64,000 nt of DNA from Streptosporangium lutulentum. GTDB lineage: Bacteria > Actinomycetota > Actinomycetes > Streptosporangiales > Streptosporangiaceae. How positions within the stretch are numbered: position 1 is the first letter of the stretch; the number at the start of each line of letters is the position of its first letter. The stretch lies in assembly GCF_030811455.1 (NCBI RefSeq), contig NZ_JAUSQU010000001.1, positions 7,874,001-7,938,000 of the forward strand. Direction: 5' to 3'. The notes beneath the pieces were generated by a model. That model ran no database searches and was not told the origin of the DNA. It saw only the letters and a program-made list of their open reading frames with translations. This document shows, piece by piece, positions 42,780-51,568 of this stretch. The position numbers and the translations under genes were made by a program.

Positions 42780-44981
42780 ATGCCCAGGTGTGACGGACGG
42801 ATCGCCCATCTGCGCGCGGCGGGCACGAGCCTCGCCGTGGACCTGACCAGGCGGGTGCCCACCGTGCTGCACTGGGGAAAGGACCTCGGAGAGCTGTCCG
42901 AGGCGGGGCTCGCCGCGCTGGCCCTGACCGGCGAGCCCGCGGTGCTGAACAACGCCGTCGACGTGCCCCGGACGTTCTCGATCTGGCCGACGGAGGCCGA
43001 GGGCTGGTCGGGCACCCCGGCGCACCAGGGCCACCGGGACGGCTCCGCGTCGACGCCCCGTCCACGCCTGGCGCGCGCCGAGCGGCACGATCGGCCGGAC
43101 GGCGGCGCCGAACTCGTGGTCCACCTTGAGGACGACGTCTCCGACCTGGACATCGTGATCTCCTACCGGCTCGACGCCTCGGGCGTCCTCGCGGTCCAGA
43201 CCACCATGACCCTGCGCGCGGAACCGGGGAACACGGGCGCGGCGCCGTACGACGTGGCCGACGTGTCGACGTTCCTGCCGCTGCCGAGGCGCGCCGCCGA
43301 GGTGCTGGACTTCACCGGGAAGTGGTGCCGCGAACGGGCGCCGCAGCGGAGCCAGCTCGGTTTCGGAGGACATGTCCGCGAGGTCCGCCGCGGTAAGCCC
43401 GGACAGGACTCCCCGTACCTGCTCACCGTCGGGGTCCCGGGTTTCGGGTTCCGGTCGGGTGAGGTCTGGGGCCTGCACGTGGGCTGGAGCGGGAACCAGC
43501 GCTACCTCGTCGAGCAGTCGCCCGAGGGAGCGGGCGCGCACGCCTCGGTGCTGGGCGGCGGCGAGCTGCTGAAACCGGGAGAGATCCGGCTCGCTCCCGG
43601 GACGTCGTACCAGACGCCCACCTGCTACTTCGCCTGGTCCGACGAGGGGCTGGACGGTCTCGCCGACCGTTTCCACACCCTGCTGCGGGCACGGGAGGCG
43701 CACCCGTCGGCGCCGAGGCCGCTGGTCCTCAACACCTGGGAGGCGGTGTACTTCGACCACGATCTGACCCGGCTGCGGGAACTGGCCGACCTCGCCGCGA
43801 AGGTGGGTGCGGAACGCGTCGTGCTGGACGACGGCTGGTTCCGCGGACGACGCGACGACACGGCCGGGCTCGGCGACTGGAGCGTGGACGAGACGGTCTG
43901 GCCGGACGGACTCTCCCCCCTGGCCGACCACGTCCATCGGCTCGGCATGCAGTTCGGGCTGTGGTTCGAGCCGGAGATGGTGAACCTGGACTCCGACCTG
44001 GCGCGAGAGCATCCGGAGTGGATCCTCGGCCCCTCGTCCGGGCTCGGCCCCTCGGCGAGAAACCAGTACGTGGTGAACCTCGCCGACGAGCGGGCCTGGA
44101 ACCACCTGCTGGAGTCGATCGACGGGCTCGTCTCCCGATACTCGATCGACTACCTCAAGTGGGACCACAACCGGGACCTGCACGAGGCCGTCGGCCGTGG
44201 GCCCGGCGGGCTGGACCGGCCCGGCGTCCACGCCCAGACGGTCGCGCTGTACCGCCTCATCGACGCACTCAAGGAACGTCACCCGAACCTGGAGATCGAA
44301 TCCTGCGCGAGCGGCGGGGGGCGCGTCGACCTGGGCATCCTCGACCGGACCGACCGGGTGTGGGCCTCCGACTGCAACGACCCCGTCGAGCGCCAGGCGA
44401 TCCAGCGCTGGACGGCGCAGCTGATCCCTCCCGAACTCGTCGGGACGCACGTCGGCCCGGAACGGAGTCACACCACGCGGAGGGTCACCGCCGACTCGTT
44501 CCGCCTCATCACCGCGCTGTTCGGACACGCCGGCATCGAGCAGGACCTGACGCGGTGCTCGCCCGAGGAGCTCGACCGGCTGACCTCCTGGGCGGCGCTG
44601 TACCGGGAGTTCCGTGGCCTGCTGCACAGCGGCCGCGTGGTCCGGGCCGACCTGGACAACGACGCGACCCTCCTGCACGGCGTGGTCTCGGCGGACTCCG
44701 CCTCCGGCCTGTTCTGCTGGGCGCGCACGGCCACGTCGGCGGAGGGACAGTCGGGACGCGTGCCGATTCCGGGTCTGGCGACGACCTGCGACTATCAGGT
44801 GCGGATCCGGACCGAGGTGGGTGCGCCCGCCACGCGTCAGAGCCGGGACCCCGCCTGGATCACCGAGGCGCTCACCGGCTGGGTGACCCTCCCCGGTGTC
44901 GTCCTGGCCACGACCGGAGTGCCGATGCCGACACTCGACCCCGAGCAGGCCATGCTCATCGAGGTGCGAAGGCCGGCCTGA
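42780..44981 (+). CDS. Alpha-galactosidase, GH36
   Basis: 733 residues from the ATG at 42780 behind GGAGAGGA. The N-terminal beta-supersandwich is followed by the TIM barrel. The phrases RLVLDDGWF-like VVLDDGWFRGRR, GLWFEPEMV, YLKWDHNR with predicted nucleophile Asp462, ESCASGGGRVD and WASDCNDPVERQ with predicted acid/base Asp531 are all present. GH36 enzymes hydrolyse terminal alpha-1,6-galactose from melibiose, raffinose and galactomannan. No signal peptide is seen, so it acts in the cytoplasm. No sugar transporter adjoins. Confidence 0.95.
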   Translation: MPRCDGRIAHLRAAGTSLAVDLTRRVPTVLHWGKDLGELSEAGLAALALTGEPAVLNNAVDVPRTFSIWPTEAEGWSGTPAHQGHRDGSASTPRPRLARAERHDRPDGGAELVVHLEDDVSDLDIVISYRLDASGVLAVQTTMTLRAEPGNTGAAPYDVADVSTFLPLPRRAAEVLDFTGKWCRERAPQRSQLGFGGHVREVRRGKPGQDSPYLLTVGVPGFGFRSGEVWGLHVGWSGNQRYLVEQSPEGAGAHASVLGGGELLKPGEIRLAPGTSYQTPTCYFAWSDEGLDGLADRFHTLLRAREAHPSAPRPLVLNTWEAVYFDHDLTRLRELADLAAKVGAERVVLDDGWFRGRRDDTAGLGDWSVDETVWPDGLSPLADHVHRLGMQFGLWFEPEMVNLDSDLAREHPEWILGPSSGLGPSARNQYVVNLADERAWNHLLESIDGLVSRYSIDYLKWDHNRDLHEAVGRGPGGLDRPGVHAQTVALYRLIDALKERHPNLEIESCASGGGRVDLGILDRTDRVWASDCNDPVERQAIQRWTAQLIPPELVGTHVGPERSHTTRRVTADSFRLITALFGHAGIEQDLTRCSPEELDRLTSWAALYREFRGLLHSGRVVRADLDNDATLLHGVVSADSASGLFCWARTATSAEGQSGRVPIPGLATTCDYQVRIRTEVGAPATRQSRDPAWITEALTGWVTLPGVVLATTGVPMPTLDPEQAMLIEVRRPA

Positions 44982-45498
44982 CCCGCTTTCCGGAAGGCGT
45001 GACGGGCAGAGCCGCCGGTCTTTGGAACGTGCCATGAAGGCATCTCATTGAAACGTACATTAGCCCGTTAAATAGAACACAAGCCATTAAGCATTGCATT
45101 GCTCAATGTAGCTTCATTTTTCATGCTGAACTGGATTCATTCAGGTTAACGGTGATCATCGGCATCGGACATTCCACATCGAGTGCCTTAACATGACATT
45201 TGACCCTCGCGGGGGATTGTGTGGAGGCGCGCGCGGACACATTCGTGATCCACACCGGTACGAAATCGGCATATGGCTCGGCCGGACCGATCGGCCTCGG
45301 CCGACCGGGCACCGGCCCCGGCGATAACTGATTCACTCTCGTCCGGGGAGTGAGCGGTGCCGGCACAGCTCATCCCGCCTGTCTCCGTCGGTGCCTCATT
45401 CACCGTAAACCCGGCGACCTTGATCATGCCCCCGTACGGCCGGCGCCGCCGTACGCGGGCGACGAATACGGGACGCCACGAGAAACAGAGGTGACCTC
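44982..45498. other. 517-bp gene-free stretch with an AT-rich core
   Basis: 45,040-45,180 is markedly AT-rich for this genome. Two overlapping minus-strand frames (to 45,427) have mixed composition but no RBS or family, so no gene is called. It contains the promoter region of the DoxX gene at its right end. Confidence 0.5.
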
Positions 45499-45954
45499 AT
45501 GAAACTCGACCGATTAAACGGGCCGGTGCTCTCGCTCTTCCGTGTCGTGACGAGTCTCCTTTTCCTGTGCCACGGCATGGCGTCGATGTTCGGTGTTCTC
45601 GGCGGTAATCACGGCACCGGTCAGGCCGTCGAATTCGCGGCCTGGCCCGGCTGGTGGGCCGCGCTCATCCAGACGGTCTGCGGCGCGCTCGTACTGGCGG
45701 GGTTCTTCACCCGTGCCGGTGCGATCCTCTCGTCCGGCTCGATGGCGTACGCGTACTTCGTGGTGCATCTGCCGCAGGACTTCGTGCCGTTGCGCAACGG
45801 CGGCGAGCCGGCGGCGCTGTTCTGCTGGTCGTTCCTGATCATCGCCATCCTGGGCCCAGGCCCGTGGGCGATGGACACCCTGATCAAGCGCCGCCGCGAC
45901 GGATCCCGGGACCCCGTTCAGGTCCCGGCCCCGGCGCATCTCGAAAGAGCCTGA
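45499..45954 (+). CDS. DoxX-family membrane protein
   Basis: 151 residues with four TM segments. LFRVVTSLLFLCHGMASMFG opens the protein and contains the R...HG pattern of DoxX proteins; VCGALVLAGFFTRAGAILSSG and PLRNGGEPAALFCWSFLIIA follow. RBS AGAGGTGA in front of the ATG. DoxX proteins are linked to redox and thiol stress (MRC complex of Mycobacterium), but many paralogues have unknown roles. Single gene, ended by a strong palindrome. Confidence 0.9.
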   Translation: MKLDRLNGPVLSLFRVVTSLLFLCHGMASMFGVLGGNHGTGQAVEFAAWPGWWAALIQTVCGALVLAGFFTRAGAILSSGSMAYAYFVVHLPQDFVPLRNGGEPAALFCWSFLIIAILGPGPWAMDTLIKRRRDGSRDPVQVPAPAHLERA

Positions 45955-46042
45955 GCGCGAGCCGCGAAAGCACGTTCCAGGAGTCTCGCGGAGACCGCCG
46001 GCCGCGGTGAAGGCCCGATCTCCGGGGCTCACCCCTGGCACG

Positions 46043-46068
46043 GGCCCTCATCGGATCCGATGAGGGCC
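46043..46068. terminator. 26-bp palindromic terminator between convergent genes
   Basis: A perfect palindrome, GGCCCTCATCGGATCCGATG and its mirror end, lies between the DoxX (+) and DUF1876 (-) stops. It can fold on either strand. No T run follows. Confidence 0.7.
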
Positions 46069-46163
46069 TCCGCGGGCAGCCGCCGCACGGTACGAGCCCC
46101 GGTCGTGTCATGCGCGGCGGCTCACCGGGCCCTTTGTCCGGCGACGCCCTCGGCCTCCCTCCC

Positions 46164-46433
46164 TCACCAGGCCCGTGCCGCCTGCTGCGCCCGCTCGGCG
46201 ACGTCCTCGGCTCCCTCCCTCATCAGCCTGCCCGCCAGTTCGGCCAGGGCGCGTCCCGCGGCGAGCTCGTCGCCGATCTCCGGAACGGGCTGGTCATCCG
46301 GGTTGCGCCGGGCATAGGCGACGCTCTCGTACCTCCTGCCGCCGGACCCCACCAGCACGGCCTTGGCGGTGGTGACGTCGTCGTCATCGTCCTCGCTGAT
46401 GAAGATCCGCACATCCCATTGCTTGGGTTCCAT
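46164..46433 (-). CDS. DUF1876 (dsRBD-like) small protein
   Basis: 89 residues from the ATG at 46433, which has GGGGAGG 8 bases upstream; a GTG three codons earlier is less likely. Pattern WDVRIFISEDDDDDVTTAKA..., GGRRYESVAYARRNPDD, IGDELAAGRALAELAGRLM is that of the DUF1876 family, small acidic actinobacterial proteins with a dsRBD-like alpha-beta fold. Function is not known. Single gene. Confidence 0.9.
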   Translation of the reverse strand: MEPKQWDVRIFISEDDDDDVTTAKAVLVGSGGRRYESVAYARRNPDDQPVPEIGDELAAGRALAELAGRLMREGAEDVAERAQQAARAW

Positions 46434-46805
46434 CGCGAACACCTCCCCTTCAAGCCTCCTCCTCCACCGGCGCGGCAGGAAGGGGGTCCGGATCCGGCAT
46501 GGTGCGCCTTGGAGCCGGCATGGCGTGCCGTGGACCTGGGGCGGCGAGGTTTGGGATCCGGAGTGGCGGGGCTTTGCCGTTCGAGGTCCGCGCGGGTCCG
46601 TCCGTCGACGAGAGGACTCTCACGGTGCGCGTGCTCCGCCGCCCGGGAGCGTTGCGCGACCGATCTGTCGCTGCGAGTAGGCTGGCCGGGCGCCGAGGTC
46701 GTTGATACGCCGGGCCGTGGTCGCCGGACCTCTCCGGGTGAGCGTGGAGCCAGACGATCCACACCACAGAACAGATCGACCTACACCGGGAAATGGGCGG
46801 ATGCG
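46434..46805. other. 372-bp divergent intergenic region
   Basis: Lies between the divergent DUF1876 and spermidine-synthase-like genes and should contain both promoters. No gene, clear promoter hexamers or repeat could be supported. Confidence 0.5.
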
Positions 46806-47516
46806 ATGAGTGCGCGGTTCGAGGAGCTCGACTGGCGTCGGACGCCGATCGGGGAGATCAGCCTGCGCCGCCGGCGGGAGCCCGTTCTCGGCGTCGACGT
46901 CTACGAGATCAAGCTCGACGACGACTTTCTCATGTCGAGCCTGTTCACGGCGGCCGAGATCGCGCTCGCACGGCTCGGGCTGGCGGAGCTGACGGGTACG
47001 GACCTCGACGTCGTCGTGGGCGGGCTCGGGCTCGGTTACACGGCCCAGGCCGTGCTGGAACATCCGGGGGTGCGCTCTCTCGTGGTGGTGGAGACGCTTG
47101 GCGAAGTGATCGAGTGGCATGAGCGGAAGCTGCTACCGGTCGGTGCCCGGTTGACGTCGGATCCTCGATGCCGCCTGGTCCACGGTGACTTCTTCGCACT
47201 GGTCAACGCCCCTTCGGGGTTTGACCCCGAAGCTCCGGGCCGACGCTTCGACGCCATTCTGCTGGACATCGACCACACGCCGCGCCACGTGCTGCATCCC
47301 AGCCACGCCGCTTTCTACACCCCCGCGGGCCTGCGCCGGCTCGCCGCCCACCTCCGGCCGGACGGCGTTTTCGCCCTTTGGTCGAACGATCCGCCGGACG
47401 AGGACTTCCAGACCGTACTGGCCGAGGTCTTCGCGACCTCGGAGGCTCACGTCGTCGGCTTCCACAACCCACTCCAGGGTCGCGAGTCGACCAACACCGT
47501 CTACGTGGCGAGCTGA
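46806..47516 (+). CDS. Spermidine-synthase-like class I methyltransferase-fold protein
   Basis: 236 residues from the ATG at 46806. A longer open frame upstream is low-complexity and has no RBS. GISLRRRREP-like N-terminus, then VVVGGLGLGYTAQAVLEHP as the SAM/dcSAM glycine loop, VVETLGEVIEWHERKLLP as the acidic strand, and AILLDIDHTP. This is the layout of polyamine aminopropyltransferase-like proteins without the first beta domain. The DxG.GD catalytic signature of true spermidine synthase is not complete, so the substrate is open. Confidence 0.82.
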   Translation: MSARFEELDWRRTPIGEISLRRRREPVLGVDVYEIKLDDDFLMSSLFTAAEIALARLGLAELTGTDLDVVVGGLGLGYTAQAVLEHPGVRSLVVVETLGEVIEWHERKLLPVGARLTSDPRCRLVHGDFFALVNAPSGFDPEAPGRRFDAILLDIDHTPRHVLHPSHAAFYTPAGLRRLAAHLRPDGVFALWSNDPPDEDFQTVLAEVFATSEAHVVGFHNPLQGRESTNTVYVAS

Positions 47517-47584
47517 GAAGCGCTGCCGCATGAAGCGCCTGGTCGCAGAGAGGATGAAGGCCGCGCTTCTGAAGGTGGCGAACG

Positions 47585-48949
47585 TCAGATGCGTTCAGGC
47601 CCTTCGGGAGGAAAAAGCAGGGCCTGGCGAGCACGGCGATAGCGCACGTGCATGCTCCTGAGATTGTCGCCGACGACCTCGATCGTTCTTTCCTCACGCA
47701 TGATCTTGAGCCATCGGCGAACGGACTGATCATTGAGGCCGGTCCGTGCTGACAGCTCGGCGCGTGACAGAGTCTCCTTGCCGAGGGCTTCGAGTAGTTC
47801 CGACCTGCGGTCGGCTCGCGGTGACAGCTCTTTGGGCATGGTGTGCCGTGGGGACAACCGATAGATGGCCCAGCGGCGGGTTCCTGTTTGTGCGATCAGT
47901 TCACGAGCCACCAGATCTTGGAGTTCGGTGGTGGCCACACGTGAGTCGACGCCCGTCGCGCTGCGGTAAGCGCGATTGTCGAGGATTTCTTCTTCGCGCA
48001 ACAGCGCAAGGGCGATGCACTGGCTGTCGGTCAGACCTTTCTCACCCAGGGCGGTGATCCAGGCGATTGTTTCCTCGCTCAGCAGCGTGTGGTTGGGAAA
48101 CGTGACCGCGAAGGAAGAGATCTTGTCGTTGAACTGGGGCGGGCTCATACCGGCCGCGAGCAGGGAGCCGAGCATGGCTCGGATGCCTGATCCCCGGTTC
48201 TCACAGACGGTACGGGTCTCGCCTGGCAGCGATACGTCCTCCAGGATCTTGATGAGGGTCGCGTTACGTGCTGAGGAGATGCCTTCTTCGCCGAGGTCGT
48301 CCACTGTGACGGGGCCGAACAGGACGCCGGGATTCCGAATGATCAGCCGGTCGGGGTACATCTCGATCTGGACCTGGGTGCCTCGGGCGCCGCTGGAGAG
48401 ATCGCGGTGGACGAGCGCGTTCACGACTGCTTCGCGTAGAGCGGTCTCAGGGTATTCCCAAACATCCTGCCGACCCGCCCCTTCGATGATCGCTCGGCGT
48501 GACATGTTTCGGCGGATGGCCGCCAGCGTGTCACGGACCATCACCGGGATCGAACCTTCCAGGGTCACGTTGTCCAGAAATCTCTCACTGGCCTGAGGGC
48601 CGCTCTCGGTCGGGTAATGAACGAAAGTGACCATCAGCTGAGGGAAGTGCTCTTGTGGATAGCTACCCAGTGCCAGCAGTCCACCCAGTGAGACCATGTC
48701 CTCGCCATGCTCATCAGGCACGAGGACTTTGGCCCGGCGCAGGGCCGCGATGCGGTTCAGGTCCTTGAAGGCGTACGGTCTGGTGGTTCTCAACCGGGCG
48801 ATCAGTGCATCAACGCCGATCGCGTCAAGCTGATCTAGGCCGATACCGCGGACAGGCTGCTCATCCTCACGCGGCCGGCCGCGAGCTCCCCATCGAGCAT
48901 TCGGTCTCCCCAGACGGCCAACCATGCTAACTAGCATGGTAGTTAGCAT
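47585..48949 (-). CDS. Truncated AlbA/RecG-like ATP-binding protein with C-terminal winged helix
   Basis: 454 residues. It holds the core of the COG2865 family: LGGLLALGSYPQEHFPQLMVTFVHYPT, a GHKL-type HATPase_c_4 with ALREAVVNALVHRDL and RGSGIRAML, and a C-terminal winged helix ELSARTGLNDQSVRRWLKIM. Full-length relatives begin with a Schlafen AlbA_2 domain of about 120 residues; here only 35 residues precede the PVRGIGLDQLD segment that normally follows it. The upstream 217 bp show no AlbA remnant. Start codons lie inside an inverted-repeat operator, so it probably represses itself. Confidence 0.85.
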   Translation of the reverse strand: MLTTMLVSMVGRLGRPNARWGARGRPREDEQPVRGIGLDQLDAIGVDALIARLRTTRPYAFKDLNRIAALRRAKVLVPDEHGEDMVSLGGLLALGSYPQEHFPQLMVTFVHYPTESGPQASERFLDNVTLEGSIPVMVRDTLAAIRRNMSRRAIIEGAGRQDVWEYPETALREAVVNALVHRDLSSGARGTQVQIEMYPDRLIIRNPGVLFGPVTVDDLGEEGISSARNATLIKILEDVSLPGETRTVCENRGSGIRAMLGSLLAAGMSPPQFNDKISSFAVTFPNHTLLSEETIAWITALGEKGLTDSQCIALALLREEEILDNRAYRSATGVDSRVATTELQDLVARELIAQTGTRRWAIYRLSPRHTMPKELSPRADRRSELLEALGKETLSRAELSARTGLNDQSVRRWLKIMREERTIEVVGDNLRSMHVRYRRARQALLFPPEGPERI

Positions 48950-48952
48950 GGT
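48921..48952 (-). promoter_or_regulatory. Three-half-site operator over the start codon of the RecG-like gene
   Basis: A perfect 12-bp inverted repeat (48921-48932 and 48941-48952) with an 8-base middle that is itself a third half site: ACCATGCT once and AGCATGGT twice, 12 bp apart. The ATG at 48949 lies within it. Binding here would block initiation or translation. Confidence 0.75.
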
Positions 48953-49166
48953 TGCTGGTGGGGGTGATTTCGCTGCGCTTGGTCAACGGCCTCCGCCTCA
49001 TGAACGAACAGCACACGGTAGTGCAGCGGCAGCAGGAGGTCACTTCCTACTGACCCAGCCTCGTCGGCCTCGCTGAACCAAAAAATCCAACAACCCTGCG
49101 ACGACGGCCGCCAATGCATCGAAGGGTAGGTAAATTGACTAATTCGCCTGAACGGGGGGTGGCGAC

Positions 49167-49775
49167 ATGATCCGGGTGCTGCTGGCGGAGGACATGCACC
49201 TCATTCGGGGTGCCCTCGTCGCTCTCCTCGGCCTGGAGCCCGACATGGTGGTGGTCTCCGAGGTCTCCTCGGGTGACGAGGTCATGCCGGAGGCGATCCG
49301 GCACGGCCCGGACGTCGCCGTGCTCGACATCAACATGCCCGGAGGCATCGACGGGCTCGCCGCGGCCGCCCTGCTCGCCGAAAGGCTTCCGGATTGCCGG
49401 GTGCTGATCCTCACCTCACTCGGCCGCCCCGAGACGTTGCGCAAGGCGTTGTCGGCCGAGGTTCGGGGGTTCATGCTCAAGGATGCTCCGCCCGCCCAGC
49501 TGGCCGACGCGATCCGCCGGGTGGCCGCCGGGGAGCGGGTGATCGATCCGCAGCTGGCCGCGGCGGCGATCACAGGCAGGCAGAATCCGCTGAGCCTGCG
49601 GGAGGTCGAGGTACTGCGTACGGCCGCCGGTGGCGCCGACCTGTCGGAGATCGCGTCCACGCTCCATCTGACCAAGGGCACCGTGCGAAACTACCTGGGG
49701 GCCATCGTCACCAAGCTAGACGCCCGCAACCGCCTCGACGCCGTCCGTATCGCCACAGAGGCCGGCTGGCTGTAG
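49167..49775 (+). CDS. NarL/DesR-type response regulator
   Basis: 202 residues. Receiver domain with acidic pocket (Glu8-Asp9), phosphoacceptor Asp54 in AVLDINMPGG and Lys105 in GFMLKDAP; LuxR-type HTH at the C-terminus (LSLREVEVLRTAAGGADLSE...LTKGTVRNYL). It resembles DesR-type regulators of membrane or envelope genes. Its last 60 bp overlap, tail to tail, the end of the kinase gene on the other strand, which is its probable partner. Confidence 0.94.
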   Translation: MIRVLLAEDMHLIRGALVALLGLEPDMVVVSEVSSGDEVMPEAIRHGPDVAVLDINMPGGIDGLAAAALLAERLPDCRVLILTSLGRPETLRKALSAEVRGFMLKDAPPAQLADAIRRVAAGERVIDPQLAAAAITGRQNPLSLREVEVLRTAAGGADLSEIASTLHLTKGTVRNYLGAIVTKLDARNRLDAVRIATEAGWL

Positions 49776-51464
49776 CACCAGCAGCTCGAACCCGCCGCCT
49801 GGGACGGGCCCGGCCTCCAGCCGCCCGCCCATGGCCGCCACCCGCCCGGCCAGGTTGGCGATCCCCTGGCCACCGGTTCCGGCTTCCGCCTCCCGGTCAC
49901 CGGCCCCGCCTTCGGCGACGCCGTCGTCGGTCACCCGGAACGTCACCAGCTCGCCGGCCCAGGCCATCTCGACGTGGCAGTGCCGCGCCCGGCTGTGCCG
50001 CAGCACATTGGTGACGGCCTCGCGGAGCACGACGGCCAGCAGCGCGTCGACGGGCTGCGGGACCCGCGGCCAGGGCGCGGTGCCGAGGTGGACGGTCACT
50101 CCCGCGGCGGTGAGGATTTCGCGGGCCGAAGCGAGTTCGGTCTCCAGTGACAGGCCGGGATCGTCGTCCCGTGGGATGGCGCGCAGGTCGGCCAGGGCAC
50201 GGCGGGCGATCTGCGCGATGCCGGCGAGTTCCTGCCCGGCCCGCTCGGGGGCCCGTAGGGCCAGCTCACCCTTGACCACGATGGCGGACAGCCCGTAGCC
50301 GAGCAGGTCGTGCACGTCCCGGGAGATCCTGCGCCGCTCCCCGGCGACCGCGATCTCGGCCAGGGCCAGCCGTGCCTCCCGTACCTGGAAGACCAGACCG
50401 GTGTGCAGTGCCAGCCCGTAGAACATCGTCGAGATCGCCACGGCGTTGAACGTCCAGTAGAGGTTCTCCCCCGAGGCGACCCCGCGCAGCAGCAGCGTCG
50501 CGCAGACTCCCAGGATGATCGCACCGAAGATCGACCACATGGCCCACGCCGCACGCCCGTACCTGAGGACCAGCACGGACCCGGCGGCGAAACCGACCAG
50601 CTGGGGATAAGGCTGGTCGGGCGAGAGGAGGGGCAGACAGGCGAGCACCAGTTGCGCCGGCAGCGTCCACGCCGCGTACGGGGGTCGCACACCGGGAGGG
50701 CGTGGCAGGGAGTGGTAGAGCTGGAGCCCGATGACCCCGGTGACGGCGAGGAGGGCTCCGGGGAGCAACCAGGCGGGTGGGCGCGCCTCCCACAGATAGA
50801 TCGCCGAGACGATCAGAAACCCGGTGTGCGCGGCGATCAGAATGGGCAGCGCGAGCCGGGGGGTCAGGTCGCTGCGCGGCAGTTCCACCGGAGGACCCGG
50901 TGTCTCCCGGGCCCGGGCGGCGGCCTCGCGCGCCAGCGCCAGGATCTTCTCCGTTCTCGCCTTCGCCGCGAGGCCGATGATGGCCGACAGGCTGGAGCCG
51001 AGAACGGAGTCCAGAGCCAGGGAGGCCCGTTCGCGCTCCGCCACCACGGACTCGGTGGCCAGCTCGCCCCGGGCGGCATGCAGTTCGGTCCGCAGATCGC
51101 TCAGCCGGGTCACCCCGAACACGATCAGCCCCTGGGACAGTGCGTTGACCATGGCGTTGGCACAGGTGTAGGCGTCTTCGAGGTTGAGCAGCCCGGCGAC
51201 GGCCACGACCCCGGTGAAGATCACCCAGCGGGCCGGCCCTCGCACGATGAGGAGCACCGACGCGGCCAGCAGCCCGGGTGCCCCCTGACCCGCCCAGGGG
51301 AAGAGCATCGCCTGGGCGGCCAGGCTCCACGGCCCGCGCAGCCATCTCAGCCGGGGCGCGCTGTGCACGATCTGCACGGCGAGCATCGCGGCGGCCGGCC
51401 CGTTCGGCAACGGGTGCAGTGGATCGAGGGCCACCCCCAGCAGAACCACCAGAATGACCACCAC
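49716..51464 (-). CDS. DesK/NarX-like histidine kinase with two membrane blocks
   Basis: 582 residues. Two groups of about five TM segments (roughly residues 1-120 and 210-370) flank a soluble helical part. The HisKA_3 motif is ISRDVHDLLGYGLSAIV, the ATPase N-box VLREAVTNVLRHSRA and the G-box GGQGIANLAGRVAAMGG. The double membrane block is larger than in DesK. It most likely phosphorylates the response regulator encoded tail-to-tail; the two 3' ends overlap by 60 bp on opposite strands. Confidence 0.92.
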   Translation of the reverse strand: MVVILVVLLGVALDPLHPLPNGPAAAMLAVQIVHSAPRLRWLRGPWSLAAQAMLFPWAGQGAPGLLAASVLLIVRGPARWVIFTGVVAVAGLLNLEDAYTCANAMVNALSQGLIVFGVTRLSDLRTELHAARGELATESVVAERERASLALDSVLGSSLSAIIGLAAKARTEKILALAREAAARARETPGPPVELPRSDLTPRLALPILIAAHTGFLIVSAIYLWEARPPAWLLPGALLAVTGVIGLQLYHSLPRPPGVRPPYAAWTLPAQLVLACLPLLSPDQPYPQLVGFAAGSVLVLRYGRAAWAMWSIFGAIILGVCATLLLRGVASGENLYWTFNAVAISTMFYGLALHTGLVFQVREARLALAEIAVAGERRRISRDVHDLLGYGLSAIVVKGELALRAPERAGQELAGIAQIARRALADLRAIPRDDDPGLSLETELASAREILTAAGVTVHLGTAPWPRVPQPVDALLAVVLREAVTNVLRHSRARHCHVEMAWAGELVTFRVTDDGVAEGGAGDREAEAGTGGQGIANLAGRVAAMGGRLEAGPVPGGGFELLVLQPAGLCGDTDGVEAVAGV

Positions 51465-51568
51465 AGCGGAGGATTATAGGGGCTTTTGTCCTAATTCTGC
51501 GTTCTACATACTCCGTCGGTGTGCACCGCACTGGTGGTGCGTATTCCCAGGTTGGCACTGTGATCGTC

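Noticed and set aside
45121..45427. Two overlapping minus-strand small frames in AT-rich DNA
   Set aside because: Different frames, no RBS, no conserved-looking sequence. They might be a broken small gene, but this cannot be supported.
46110..46805. In-frame 5' extension of the spermidine-synthase-like gene
   Set aside because: The extension is Arg/Ser/Gly-rich, runs through the terminator region and antisense to the DUF1876 gene.
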